Shown: piece by piece, positions 44,191 to 56,400 of the stretch
Numbering within the stretch: position 1 is the first letter of the stretch
Layout: each line of letters starts with the position of its first letter
DNA from: Desmodus rotundus
Taxonomy: Eukaryota; Chordata; Mammalia; Chiroptera; Phyllostomidae
Assembly (NCBI RefSeq): GCF_022682495.2
Contig: NC_071391.1
Coordinates: 81,433,161 to 81,497,160, forward strand
Direction: 5' to 3'
Length of the DNA stretch: 64,000 bases
Position numbers and translations under genes: made by a program
Notes under the pieces: generated by a model
What the model was told of the DNA's origin: nothing
The model's input: the letters and a program-made list of their open reading frames with translations, nothing else
The model's database searches: none

Positions 44191-46335
44191 ATATTGAGCA
44201 TAGGAATTGTGCCACATTTTGAAAGGAACTATTTAACTGCAAAGCGTATGAAGCTTCCCTCAATGCTGAACCTAAAAAGGAAGGTATTGATCATATCAGA
44301 TGAATACCCCATGTCCTTATGGAAAGGTTTCTTCCAAATCCTGCAAAATGGAGGAATTTCATTTTTCTAAATTGGGTATTGAACATTTCTCTTTATTGGT
44401 ACACTGAAAGATGGGAATTTGTATTGTTTGTTAATGAGATTGTGGGGCTTCTTTCCAGAAAGGGCAAGGGGTAGGCATCTGGGTAGAAGAGATATCAGCA
44501 CATTAAGTTTGTTAATGAAATACATCTCAAAATATGTGTGAAACCATTTGAATAATTGGACTCATAGGGAGAGAGACAGAGAGAAATGCAAAGAAAGGTG
44601 GCCAAGAACTGAGCACTGTGCCTGGCTAGAAATATTGAAAGGATGGGCTGGCCAAGCCAAACTCACAAGCATGTAGTTGAGACAGGGGAAGGATTCTAGA
44701 GGAATCAAAGTTTGTCTACCAGACCCCTATCATTCCTTGCTGGAGAAATGAGAGTGGGGGTCAGGGTAAAGGAATTGTGCCTAGTGTGAATTAGAGAGTG
44801 GCTGGAAGAATTATATGTAATTCTTTATACCCCTAGAAAGAGACATGTGAGACATTCCACCTAGAGTAACATGTTTGTGATTTAGCTTGTGACATATTTC
44901 AAATTATTATTAATCACTGGATGTAGAACCATCTCCTTCTAGCAGGCTCTCCCTGGTGCAATTTCAGATATAGGTCAGGAAGAGATAGGTTAAAATTGTC
45001 TAGCTATGTTTTGGTTCTGAATAACATCAGAATCAAAACAGTTTTGGTGATGAGTCAGAGATCCCCATAAACATTCCAGCAGTAGGTCAATCTCCAGGGA
45101 AGCCCTGATTCTGCACACTCAGCCTTGCCTTGCATATAAACCATGGACACTGAGGGCCATGGCAAGGGGGGCTGGATGGGATTCTCTGAACCTGCACCCT
45201 GAATGGTCATATGTGGTTATCTCTTCTCACAAGAGTGCAATTATGTCCAATTCTGCTCTCTTTGCAATTTAACCTTTAGGCAAGTGACTTCAGCAGAAGT
45301 GGGTGTTTGGTTCAGAGAAAGCAGACTGTAGTGTGAGTGTCAAAATCAATCCTTTCTCTGTGCCATGCAGTTCAGTGGAATAAGGATAATTCCCCCCAAG
45401 TAATAATGCTGTATACACTTAAGTGGATAGCAGTGCACCTGGGAAACTGTAGCAGTATTTTCAGGAAAAATAAGTTGATATTTGGACCTTCAGTATTGTT
45501 ACTGATACTCACAGAATGTGTCCCCTCTGATAAGAACAAGTGACATCCAATATGAAGTCTACCCTGCTACCTGAGAGGTGAGCCAGTCACCAGGTGCACC
45601 CACCTCTCCAGGCTGCTGCTCTGGAAATAAAGATTCCCTTTCCTCCAAAACAGTTTCTTCTTCCTTTTAGTCTTATGCCCTCTGAACTCTGCCTGTCTGA
45701 GGACCTTTAAACTGCCTATTCTCTTTGCTTGAACTCTTCCCTTACAGACATTCGTATGGCACATCTACTTTCCCTAGGTAGCTGTCCACTTGTCTGCTTT
45801 CTATTAGGTCATGTGGAATGGGAAACCCAATTCTAAAATAGCCACCTCCTGAACTTGCACAGTTTTTGATTGTCTCTTGTCATGCACATGCAGATTCTAA
45901 AACACATCACAATGACAGAGACTGGAATTTTGTTCCTTTCTCTACTTTACTCAGAAAACCAGTCATGGGAAGTACTTTTCTGCATAGCAAAGTTCACTCA
46001 AGTTTGGGAGGAGATGGATGGGAGTTGTTTGCATCACAACACAGCAAACAATTTCAGATGCATTATCAGATATCACACAATATTTTGACCCCAAGTGCTG
46101 TTCTTGCTTAAATAACATCCTCCTTTTGCCTCACTTCTTAGATACTATGCTTTTGCTGAGTCTTTCCTCCATATCTGCAGTTTATTTTTAGATTGTTCCC
46201 TCTCTGCCTACCTCACTGTAGGGGAGACCCAATTTTTGTTCCTCTGTGCTCTTTGTTTGACTATCCTGAAATAATATTCAGGCTATACCCATTCCATCCC
46301 AAGAAAAGATGTGATTATTGTATATTTAGTTTGAC
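44191..46335. other. No gene seen
   Basis: Unique-looking sequence. 'tctggaaataaagattccct' near 45621 looks like an LTR-type polyadenylation region but has no supporting ends. Frames of 63-81 codons lack features. Confidence 0.35.
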
Positions 46336-46339
46336 CCAA

Positions 46340-46440
46340 GTGTTGCATAAAAGAAAGAACACAAAACTGAGAGTCAAAAAAATCTGGGTTCAAACCCTAC
46401 CTCTGCCACATCCCTAGCAGCATACCTTAGGTGGATTCCA
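46340..46440 (+). repeat. MIR SINE fragment
   Basis: 'aaactgagagtcaaaaaaat' near 46364 and 'ctgggttcaaaccctacctc' near 46383 match the MIR 5' part and core. Confidence 0.7.
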
Positions 46441-47250
46441 GAACTCCTGTGAATGTGCTAATTAGGATACTTCACAGTGAGCAATAGGAACCCACTCTTG
46501 TGCAAGAAGAGAATTCATGGAAAGGGCACAAATAGTTCACAGAATCAAATAAACAGTCAGACAACCTGGACATGGGAAGGACAGGAAGCAAGACCCCTCT
46601 GGGATCTCAGTAGCAATAACTTACAATGAGTCTCTTCAGGGTTGGCCAGTAGTTCACCTTTTATGTTTTGTGATACCCAGGTGGCATCTAATCTATAGGA
46701 GATTGTTTGCCTTGGGTAGTGTGCCCATGTTCCTTGATATCCCTATGACTGACATCACACCAAAACACCATGGCATGAGGAAGGAAAATTTTTCCCAAGG
46801 AAAAGCAGAACACTGTTAAATGTGAGAAGGAAGGGAATCTGGACAAGCATGAACAACCAGTGCCCTCTACCCTCAGACTCAGCTGCACATGAAAAGGGAA
46901 AGAATGTTATGTGGAAATATTGTGTCTACATAAAAGATTGCTGCTTTAAAGATCACGTCAACTGTGAATAAGTCTTCTAACTATAAGATAATATAGAATG
47001 CAAGGGTTATTTTTTATATATTAAAATTGGAGCTAGAATTTAAGAGGCTTCTATCTTTAATTGTTAGAGTAAAGGACACTTTATTTCTTTCCCCTCTCTG
47101 AAGTCAATCAAAACCCACAAGAAGAATGAAATGTAAAGAAGAAAACACCATCCTCAACAAAACTTGAAGAAAAATGTCTTCTTAGTCCCCAAAGAAAAAC
47201 TTTTTAAATCCTCACCAAAGGACATGTTCATTGACTTTAAAGACCAAGGA
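46441..47250. other. No gene seen
   Basis: Unique-looking sequence; small frames on both strands have no motif. Confidence 0.35.
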
Positions 47251-47251
47251 A

Positions 47252-47252
47252 A

Positions 47253-47284
<32 letters not shown>
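47252..47284 (+). repeat. (GAGACA)n simple repeat
   Basis: Short purine-rich run 'gagacagagacagagacaga'; creates a Glu/Thr-rich frame at 47164-47349. Confidence 0.9.
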
Positions 47285-47474
47285 GAATATTCAATACCAA
47301 TAGAGGTGAAATAGCAAATGCCAATAGAGATGAAAAAATCCAAATATAATTATTCAACAAAATGATAAAAACTTAGACAAGTATTTTCCATTGGCATCAA
47401 CTAAATAAATATAGGCTCTTAAAGAAACAGCTAAAGAAAGAGGTAAAAGAAGAGAATAAGAGATTATCAGACAA

Positions 47475-49375
47475 CTTCCAGCCAAGATGGAGGCATAGGT
47501 AGATACACTTTGCCTCATCTCACAACCAAAAGAAAGAGAACAGCAAATTTAAAAACAAAAACCAACCAGAACTGACAGAAACTTGAACTGTATGGAAGTC
47601 CAACAACCAAGGAGTTAAAGAAGAAACATTCCAGCAGGCCAGTAGGAGGGGTGGAGACAGGCAGCTGGGGAAGAAAGGACCCCTGGTAAGGTGGTGGCTG
47701 CCAGACCAGGTGATCCCACATTTGCGTGTGGATAAACTGAGAGGAATAACTGGGGAGCAAGACAGACTGCATAAGCCAGGGTTCCAGCTTGGGGAAACAA
47801 AGTCTTAAAACCTCTGACTGAAAAAACCTATAGGGGTTGAGGCAGCAGGAGAAACTCCCAGCCTCACAGGGGAGCTCATTAGAGAGACCCACAGGGTTCT
47901 AGAATGTACACAAAACCGCCCATCCAGGAATCAGCACCAGAAGGGTCCAATTTGCTGGTGGGTAGCAGCAGAAGTGACTGAAAGCTGGCAGAGAGCTGAA
48001 CAAGCATCACTGTTCCCTCTCAAACGCCTCCCCCACAAACAGCACCACAGCAGCAATGTGGGTTGCCCCACCCTGGCAAATACCTAAGGCTCCGCCCCTT
48101 ACTACATATGTAACTGGCTTGCCGAGACCAAAAAAAAAAAAAAAAGGCTCAAATGAAAGAACAGATTAAAGCCCCAGAAAAAATACAACTAAGTGAGGAA
48201 GAGGCAGCCAATCTATCAGATGCACAGTTCAAAACACTGGTAATCAGAATGCTCACAGAAATGGTTGAGTAAGGTGGTAAAATAGAGGAAAAAGTGAAGG
48301 CTATGAAAAGTGAAATAAAGGAAAATGTACAATGATGGAAAGGAAATTGGGACTCAAATCAACAATTTGCAGCAGAAGGAAGAAATAAACATTCAACCAG
48401 AGCAGAATGAACAAGAATTCAAAAAAAGCAGGAGAGGCTTAGGAACTTCCAGCATAACTTTAAACATTACAATATCTGAATCATAGGGGTGCCAGAAGGA
48501 GGAGAGGAAGAGCAACAAATTGAAAACTTATTGGAAAACATAATGAAGGAGAACTTCCCTAATATGGTAAAGGAAATAGACTTCCAGAAAGTCCAGGAAG
48601 CCCAGAGAGTCCCAAAGAATTTGGACCCAAGGAAGCACACACCAAGGCATGTCATAATTACATTACCCAAGATTAAAGAGATGGACAGAATCTTAAAAGC
48701 AGCAAGAGAAAAGGAGACAGTTACTTACAAAGGAGTTCCCATAAGACTATCAGCTGATTTCTCAAAAGAAGCCTTACAGGCAAGAGGGGGCTAGCAAGAA
48801 GTATTCGAAGTCATGAAAGGCAAGGACCTCCATCCAAGATTAGTCTTTCCAGCAAAGCTATCATTTAGAATGAAAGGGCAGATAAAGTGCTTCTCAGATA
48901 AGGTCAAGTTAAAGGAGTTTGTCATCACCAAGCCCTTATTATATGAAATGTTGCAGGGACTTATCTAAGAAAAAGAATATCAAAACTATGAACAGTAAAA
49001 TGACAACAAACTCACAACTATCAACAACTGAACCTAAAAAAATACAAAAACAAAAAAACCAAGCAAACAACTACAACAGGAACAGAATCACAGAAATTGA
49101 AATCACATGGAGGGTTATCAGTGGGGCAGGGGAGTGGGGGAATGGGGGAAAAGGTACAGGGAATAAGCAGCATAAATGGTAGGTAGAAAGTAGACAAGAG
49201 GAGATTAAGAACAGTATAGGAAATGTAGAAGCCAGAGAACTTGTATGTATGACCCATGGACATGAACTAAGGGTGGGGGAAATACAGGTGGGAAAGGGTA
49301 TGCAGGGTGGAAGGGAATAAAGGGGGGAAAATGGGACAACTGTATTAGCATAATAAATAAACTATATTAAAATAA
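47475..49375 (+). mobile_element. Half-L1 (HAL1-like) retrotransposon, copy B: 5'UTR-ORF1-3'UTR, no ORF2
   Basis: Starts 'cttccagccaagatggaggc', followed by a ~670-bp 5'UTR homologous to copy A, a 16-A run near 48130-48145, an ORF1 (48153-48968, broken) and then the purine-rich 3'UTR ('gaatgggggaaaaggtacag' near 49140). It ends 'caactgtattagcataataa' and an A-rich tail. ORF2 is absent at the same place as in copy A. Sequence is close to copy A throughout. No convincing target duplication found. Confidence 0.8.
48153..48968 (+). pseudogene. ORF1 of half-L1 copy B (broken)
   Basis: L1 ORF1-type RNA-binding protein relic. The likely start is ATG 48153 (MKEQIKAPEKIQLSEEEAAN), open to a TAA near 48269 where copy A is still open. 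After further shifts a 101-codon open segment (48489-48794) begins MPEGGEEEQQIENLLENIMK. It contains the central VQEAQRVPKNLDPRKHTPRH and the conserved KEMDRILKAAREKETVTY stretch. The C-terminal domain follows near 48795-48960. TAA is at 48966-48968. The downstream 87-codon frame (48919-49182) overlaps the ORF1 end and 3'UTR and is not a gene. Confidence 0.75.
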
Positions 49376-50085
49376 ACATACCATTATAGGCTTTGAATGT
49401 AAAGTTAGTTTTCACCTCAGAATAAATTGATATATACTTTGCTATTTTATAAGAAAAATAATACATTTTAAGAAATTATATGAAAAGAATTATTAATGTT
49501 TTCATATTACAATATAAAAAAGATTAAGTGACAAAAGAATTAGTTGGTTCTGAGCAGGAAAATTTCAGAAAAAAGGCTTAGGAGGGAAGTAATGCTATCA
49601 AAAATTAAATTCCAGGTTCAAGATAGCAAAATATTAAAATATGCACCTATTGAAAAACATAAAGGGCAGATTTGAAACAAAAATATACAAATCAAAGAAT
49701 TTTAATAAATCATGAGTTAAAAGCAATGAATTGCTGGTATGCCAGTAGATGAAAGACTAATAAAGAGATCAAGTTTTTGAAGTGGTGGTGTTAGAAAAAC
49801 ACATGAGCCAAACAACAAGAAAAAAACATTCATAAACACCTAAAAAGAAAAGTTTTGTAAAGTAAAAGAAAAGTTTTGTAAAATAAAAGAAATTGAGAAT
49901 CTATATGAATTAAATTGATAGAGTGCATCTTAGAAAAAAAATACAGAATAACCAAATTTAAGACATAACCTAATAAAGTTATTAGACTCCAAAGATAAAG
50001 AAAGAATTTAAAGAAGGCCAGTATCCCTGACCCTCACACCCCCACATTGGAAACGCAAAGGTTCTTCAATATTCACTGTTGAAAA
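49376..50085. other. No gene seen; AT-rich, perhaps L1M-derived
   Basis: Very A-rich. 'ttattagactccaaagataa' near 49978 resembles L1M/HAL1 coding sequence, so the ancient L1 that follows may extend into this stretch. Confidence 0.4.
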
Positions 50086-50089
50086 ATAA

Positions 50090-51790
50090 TAAGTAACTCA
50101 ATTTTTCTTTCAAGTGTAAAGGCATCAGATAAAATATTTTAACCAGGTAAGAGATCAGGGAATAAAGCACCCATGCATCCTTACTTTTAAACTAAGTATA
50201 ACAATGTGCTGACTCAAAAAATATATACATAATATGGAAGAGTCAACATATGAAATAATGAGAAAAATATAGAAGAAAAGATCTCATTCATAATTTCTTT
50301 TTAAAAGATAAAATATGTTGAAATAAAATTAAATGTGCAAGACATATGAAGAAAATCTACAGAAAGAAAACTGCTCAAAACAAAAAAAAGCTTGAAATAA
50401 ATGGAAAGCCACATTTTCTATAGAAATGCATATTTTAAGGAAAATAATGCTTCCTACATTAATGTATAATTGCAATTTAATCACAATAAAAGTACTAAAA
50501 GAAATTTTTTTGAAACCTGCAAACTGATTCTTAACATTCATAAAGAAAAACAAAATGGGGGAATAGCCAGAACACTCATTAAACAGCACAGTAAATTTGG
50601 AAGAATGGCCCTAAATTACTGAAATATCTCATGTAATTTAGATAAGCCGATCAGTGGACAGAATAAAGAGCTTAGAATCAGACACATACACATTTTGAAG
50701 GGAGCACTTCCATGGCGTTGAGATGACTGCTAGCTATTTGGAAATGTCAAGCTAAATTCTTACTTCATCTGCCAAAAATAAGCCTCTGATTGGTCAAAGA
50801 TTTAAGTTTAGGGAAATAACTGGGGGAAATGTAGAATTTAAAAATTATAGTCCTGAATAATGACATTCTAAGTATGATATAGAAGCCAGAATCCATTAAT
50901 TTAACTTGATATGAAACTTAAAACTTCTATATGAACAAAAAACCCTAATAGAGTAAGAAGAAAAAGGACAATTAGAGGAACACTTTACAACAGATAGATT
51001 TTTTTTGACAAAAGATGGATTTTCTTGCAGAGCTTTACATATTACCAAGAAAGAAGACCAACAACTCAATAGAAAAATGAAGAATATGAACAGGTAGTTC
51101 ATACATACTAAAAGTGAAAAAACACCCACCTCACAACATGAGAAGAAAATTATGTTACAGTTGAAGAAATGAAATTTTAATTACAATGAGATAATAATCA
51201 TTTTCACCTCTCAGACTGGGAAAGATAAAAGTATCAAATAACTCCTAATGTTTAAAAGGTTATAAATGGACGGTACACTCCGTATGCTAGGGGGAAATGT
51301 GAGAGGGCAATTCAGCAATATTAACAGTAAAAAATTACAGGTGTAAAAATGTTCTCTGCCACATTCTATTTCATGGCAAAATTTTGTCAACAACCTAAAT
51401 ATGCATGAAAAGAAGATCTGTCAAATTTTGACCATCTCTAACAGAAGAGTTTTATATGGCTATTTAAAAATAAGGTGCTGATATGCAAACATTTCCTAAA
51501 ATGATTGTTAGGTTTAAAAAAGAGTTGTAGAACAGCATGTATAAAATGAATTCATTTGTGTAAGATGAAAAAATATATATCCACTTTTATATTTAAATGC
51601 TTGTACATGCATAGAAGTTTTTGGAGGACCACACAAGAAACTGTTGCTAGTGTTCATCCTCGGTGAGTGGGCTGGGAACTGAATGGGAGGAAGACTCACT
51701 TTTTCATGAATAGGTGTCTGCACTTCAAAAAAGAACCATGTTTAATTGTCAATTTTATAACTTAAACAGCTACTAAAATAAAAAGAAATG
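50090..51790 (+). mobile_element. Ancient L1M, 3' half
   Basis: 'gggggaatagccagaacact' near 50558 (late reverse transcriptase region), 'caactcaatagaaaaatgaa' near 51061, 'aatgagataataatcatttt' near 51185 and 'agggcaattcagcaatatta' near 51304 follow in order. Then come the 3'UTR landmarks 'ttgtacatgcatagaagttt' near 51601 and 'acacaagaaactgttgctag' near 51632. Too decayed for any open frame of interest. Left limit uncertain. Confidence 0.65.
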
Positions 51791-52105
51791 GAGAGGAAGT
51801 TGGTATTTATGGAGGAAAACAATGTTTTATGTACATTCCCGCTGGTACATGCACTGACAGCCCACATGGTGCCCAGAGGAACACTGGCACCATGAGGGCT
51901 CATCTACAGCCATTTAGGACACTGATGAGAGGTTGGAGGAGGCCACACAGAGGAGGGGAAGAAGTGAGAAAGGCGTTTCACATTTTGCCAGGTTGTGAAA
52001 CCTTGAGTTTTTCTTCATAAAAATGAATGGGGAGGCATATTCATAAATAGCATTAGGATTAAATAATTGAGGTTGCCAAAAAGGAAGAGACCAATTTGAA
52101 TGTGC
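51791..52105. other. No gene seen
   Basis: Unique-looking sequence with small unsupported frames. Confidence 0.35.
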
Positions 52106-52109
52106 TTCC

Positions 52110-52285
52110 ATCCTGAGCCAAATTGTGCTAGGCTCTGGGGCTGGGAGAAGAATAAAACCCTTTCGCTCTCTGCATGCAGTGCTAAGGCTGGTAGGGGAGG
52201 CAGACAAGTGAACAAATAATTCAAAAATGATTCAGTAAGTGGTACGATAACTGAGCTCTGTTCAAACAGTGAAATAGGGTACAAG
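52110..52285 (-). repeat. L2 LINE 3' region, antisense
   Basis: 'ttgtgctaggctctggggct' near 52123, 'gaggcagacaagtgaacaaa' near 52197 and 'agtggtacgataactgagct' near 52238 give the reverse-strand L2 terminal order. Confidence 0.6.
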
Positions 52286-52915
52286 GTAGAATAAGGGCTC
52301 CCTAAATCACCATGTGGGTCTGGGCAAGGCATCCTCCCTCACCCAACAACGCTTCTCTTCAGAAGCTAAAAGAAGGGGAGAGTGAGGCCCACACACTATT
52401 TTACCCAATAACCACAATCCCTCTCCATAGAATTTCTTTCCAAGCACAGTATGTTCCATGAAAATAATAATAATAATAACCCTTAGTTAGTAATTTCTTT
52501 TTCAGGAGGAGAATTTCTTCTATAGAATATCTTCTATAGAATTTCTTCTATAATATTCATGACAAATTTTAGAATAAGATTCTGCCTGCACTAGAGCTCT
52601 TCAAATCAAAGCACACTGCACCCAACATACAAGAATCAATTGAATGACTTAGGGGCCAATATATAGATATATATAATCTATCATTGATTGACAGGCCAAG
52701 AGAAATCCTTTCCCCTAAATAATGAGAGTTTAAGTTTGAAGAACACTCCCATATAAGACATATTATTTGATCCACACAAAACCTATAAGCTGAGTGTTGC
52801 TAGTATTCTCCATCTCATAGTGAAGCATTGAAAGACCTACATTATTTCATTTGAACCTCAAAAAACTATAAGGTGGCACTATTAATTATTTTCTTTCATT
52901 GATAAGAATATTTGT
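52286..52915. other. No gene seen; weak MIR trace at 52790-52880
   Basis: Unique-looking. A triple near-repeat 'agaatttcttctatagaata' at 52510-52555 is a local duplication. 'ctccatctcatagtgaagca' near 52809 may be an antisense MIR. Confidence 0.4.
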
Positions 52916-52919
52916 CAAT

Positions 52920-53150
52920 AATGTTGGTTAAGGACAAGCCTGGAATCAAATTACCTAGATTTGATTCCCAGTTTTGCCACTTAGTGACTGTGCAACCTTG
53001 GCAAACTGATTATTAACCTCTCTATACCTGACTTTCTGCACCTATAAAAATGAAGTGATATTATTTTCTTCATGGGGTTATTGTGAGGATTAAGTGAGTT
53101 AGTATATGTGAAACACTTGGTACAGAGGAAATGTTAAATTGTTCATTCTT
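52920..53150 (+). repeat. MIR SINE, near full length
   Basis: 'tttgattcccagttttgcca' near 52960, 'gtgactgtgcaaccttggca' near 52984, 'catggggttattgtgaggat' near 53072 and 'taagtgagttagtatatgtg' near 53092. Best preserved MIR in the window. Confidence 0.85.
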
Positions 53151-53990
53151 ATTCTGAACCAGCAGACTTGAGTTCTCAATTATAGTTCCTTTTGTAGTAC
53201 TGTGGTTTCCTAGTGACACTGTGGAATGTTATTAAGCTTTAAGTGGAAAAAATTAAAGGGGGATGGGATCCTGTTGTCATAACTTTGGGAAGTACTGCAA
53301 TAGGTAAAGTAATATAACTCTCTTCTCTGCAGTACTTTTCAGAATATTTCACATACTCATGTCAACTATAAATCTCTTCAGAGGGTGTCTCACCCAAATA
53401 TTGGGTCTGGACCTTTACTTCCTCACTATCTTCCCCACTCTGGCTGCTAAGGCTGGGTCTGGGGATGGAGGACTTGGCCTTCGAAAGGTGAAGGACACTT
53501 ACAAAGATCAGTGTCACTCAGACTTGGTCATGTCTGGCACCCTGGCTGGCCTCTGGCTCTTGGTGATCCACATGCTAAATACAGACAACTCTAGCTGGAA
53601 GGCCTACACCTCTCAAAGATAAGGTCAACATTCCATAAACAAGGTCAAAAGCCAGCATGCTCCTCCACCTAGCGAATTGTGATACTCCCTACAGGTGCAA
53701 TGAATGATCAGCATTTCACAAGGTGACTCAGCACCCGTGTCTCTTCCTAAAGGGGGCCACCAATAGTACTGACCCCCTTCCTCTAGCCTGGTATGCAAGT
53801 GACAGGGAGAAGGTGGCTAAAAGTCTTGGTCTTTGTCTAGTCTCTGTACAGTTCAGGTGACCTGAGAAGTTGTAAACTTCACTTGGGATAAAGTAGGGGA
53901 AAGAACATTTGAGTTTCATATGAACTCAGAGCAGGCCTTGGTAAGGCCGTGGGGGATTAGCTTGAGATAATCAAAAGTTGAAAATATGTA
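53151..53990. other. No gene seen; possible DNA-transposon relic at 53250-53360
   Basis: 'cataactttgggaagtactg' near 53278 hints at an old MER-type DNA transposon, unnamed. The 87-codon plus frame at 53359-53622 is G+C-richer than its surroundings but has no domain that I recognise. Confidence 0.35.
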
Positions 53991-53994
53991 ATGA

Positions 53995-54200
53995 ACATTT
54001 GCAAAATTCTTTCAATTAGCAAAGCACTTAAATGTGCATTATCTCCTTTGTGACTCTGGACAGTGTTACAAGTTAGATGCTTATCGTGTCCGTCCTATAG
54101 ATGAGAAAATGAAGGCCTAGTGTGATAAGAGCTCTCTCTAAAGTCAGTCAGCTAGCCTTTAGCAGGGCTGGGATCCAACTGAGGTCCAGCCATTCTGGCA
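53995..54200 (-). repeat. MIR SINE
   Basis: 'caaagcacttaaatgtgcat' near 54020, 'atagatgagaaaatgaaggc' near 54097, 'cagtcagctagcctttagca' near 54144 and 'gggctgggatccaactgagg' near 54164: antisense MIR. Confidence 0.75.
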
Positions 54201-54875
54201 TCATCACAGTTTGTCCACGGTGTGCTGCAGGCCTGGGTACTCAGGATCTCTGAAGGAGAAGAGGAAGAGGTAGAAGCAGATGAGGAAATAGGAATTGAAA
54301 GTGGAAAGGCAGCTTCTGCACAGTGTTGCCTTAGGACAGGCTCTGAGTAGGGCTGCCAACCCTGCATGTCTGATAAGACAAAACCTGACAAGAGTGAAAA
54401 TTCACCCCGCTGAGAATTTTAAAAAATAATTTTAAGCTGGAAATTGCATTTTATCTTTCTATCCCCTTAAGTTCAAAATTAAACTCCCACAGTTGCCTTA
54501 ACTTGAGAAAACAATGATTCCAGCATCACAATTCAATATACAATGAGTCAAAGTCCCTATGCATCCATGCTGAAAATGGCCAATTGAACTGGCATGCCTT
54601 GGCAAATAAGACAGGATACGGCACATCTATCAGGCAGTGGGGCCTGTTTTCAGCATTCATTATTATGGAGAAGAAATAGATTTGTGCTCATGTGCAGACA
54701 GTGGAGAATACTGGTTGCTTGGAAAGATCCAGAGACTGGGAAACTTTTTATTTCTAGTTTCCTGGGAAATACATTTTCTAAATATATTAGGAAGATATAG
54801 ATATGACTACTAAGAAGTTTTCAGCACCCAGAGAGCTGCAAATATAATCAGAGAAGACAGTAAATTACATGAAAA
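54201..54875. other. No gene seen
   Basis: Unique-looking; a 79-codon minus frame at 54152-54391 and a 68-codon plus frame at 54594-54800 lack features. Confidence 0.35.
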
Positions 54876-54879
54876 GAGA

Positions 54880-55030
54880 ATGAACATTGGCTTTGTATCA
54901 ATCAGATTGGGTTTAAGCCCTACTGCTCCCATTCCAAGCTGCATGACCTTTATCAACTTATTTCTCCTCCCTGATTCCTAGATTGTATTGTGAGGATCAA
55001 ACAAAATATCCTATATGTTCAACAGTGGCA
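54880..55030 (+). repeat. MIR SINE
   Basis: 'gattgggtttaagccctact' near 54905, 'gctgcatgacctttatcaac' near 54938 and 'ttgtattgtgaggatcaaac' near 54983: sense MIR. Confidence 0.7.
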
Positions 55031-55189
55031 TGAACTTATATTGTGCTCAGACAGCTATTTTTACTGTAATCAAACTCATCATAATTCAGTAGGAAAAGAG
55101 ATTCTTTTTGGTCAGAAACAACTTAAAGTGGAAGCTGGTGAACAGAAAGGAGCAAGAGTAGGACAGGGAACTGTTTGTTCTGCTTTGCT

Positions 55190-55303
55190 TTTTTTTGAAA
55201 TTTTTATTGTTATTCAATTACAGTTGTATGCCTTTTCTCCCCATCCCTCCACCCCACCCCAGCCGAACCCCCCTCCCTCCCCCACCTCCACCCTCCCCCT
55301 TGA
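55190..55303 (-). mobile_element. Very short L1 3' end, antisense
   Basis: 'attgttattcaattacagtt' near 55206 and the C-rich complement of the 3'UTR to about 55303. Only ~115 bp of the L1 terminus was copied. 'ttctgcttt' occurs on both sides (about 55178 and 55305), a possible short target duplication. It is similar to the terminus at 29888, so probably young. Confidence 0.8.
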
Positions 55304-55990
55304 TTTTCTGCTTTTCTATTAGCCCCAGAAAGGCAGACTGGGAGCCAGGGTGGGGGCAGGACCAGGTGGGGCCAGTGAAAAGGGCACAGCCTTTGATACA
55401 CAGAGTAAACTGGTCAAGGAGACAGGCCAGAGGATACTGTGCTTCTCCTGGGGCCTGTCAGAAATATGTCCTAGAATCCTGGAAGGCTGAGGGCTCAGAA
55501 TGCCTAGGAAGAGCCTGTTGCCAGGGATGTGAAAACTAGAAGCAAAACAAAGAAGCAGCTTGGGAAAGGGTTGTTGTAGAGTGGAGAAATCACTTCATCC
55601 AGGGCCAGTCCAAGAAAAGGAGGTTACTGAGCACCAGAACTTAAGAGAAAAGTACCCCTCCTGCTGCATGAGGACTATCAAGATATCAAGACCATTAAGC
55701 CATCACTGATATTTTAAAACACCTATGTAACCAACCAGAGTTAGCTGTGTGGAAATAAGTGGAGGGGTCCATCATCTATTTACATTAAGTTAGCTCCCTG
55801 GACAGCTGGACTTTGTAGCCTGGTCCTCACAAAAATTATTTCCCTGAGTTATGGCCTAATATTAACTTCATTGCTCTTATTGAGAGTCTAAGAAATAACC
55901 CCTGAAAGTTGATTTACTACACTGTTCATTATGTTATTCAATATTCTCTTTAAAAAAAGGAAGAAAAAATTCTATTTGGAAAATTCCTTT
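55304..55990. other. No gene seen
   Basis: Unique-looking, locally G+C-richer sequence. A 114-codon plus frame (55195-55539) starts inside the L1 end and is therefore not convincing. Confidence 0.35.
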
Positions 55991-55999
55991 TTGAGTTGA

Positions 56000-56400
56000 C
56001 AGGTACAGTAGAAAGGCCATGGACGTTTTGATTAAAGAGACCCGGATTGGAATCCTGGCTCTTCCATGTACTAGTGACACTCTGACTAATGATGTAACTT
56101 TATTTCTTAAACAGAGATATTAACACCTTCCTGGAGGGGTGTTATAGGAATTACAGATTCTGTTTATTGGATGTTTACAATGCACAAGGCACCCTACTAC
56201 AGCCTTACAAGCACCTTACTGAATTCTCACAACACACTCTGAGTCAGGGATGCTCATCCCCCCAGCTCTCAGGTTAGGGGTTGCCTGCCTGAGATATTGG
56301 GTAAATTGCCTGCTATTTCCCAGCTAGTGGGTGGCAAAGGAGATGTATGTGAAAGCTCTTATCAGTTATTGAGTGAGTGCCAAACAAATGTCAGCTGCCT
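56000..56400 (+). repeat. MIR SINE split by a second, antisense MIR
   Basis: The sense MIR occupies 56000-56158 ('cccggattggaatcctggct' near 56041) and seems to resume at about 56345 ('gtgaaagctcttatcagtta'). Between them, about 56160-56345 reads as an antisense MIR-like unit ('tattgggtaaattgcctgct', 'cagctagtgggtggcaaagg'). Confidence 0.55.

Noticed and set aside
45600..45680. LTR-like polyadenylation segment (tctggaaataaagattccct)
   Set aside because: No LTR ends, no internal region and no second copy nearby.
53359..53622. 87-codon frame in a G+C-richer patch
   Set aside because: Read for possible exon character; no recognisable domain and no clear bounding splice sites.
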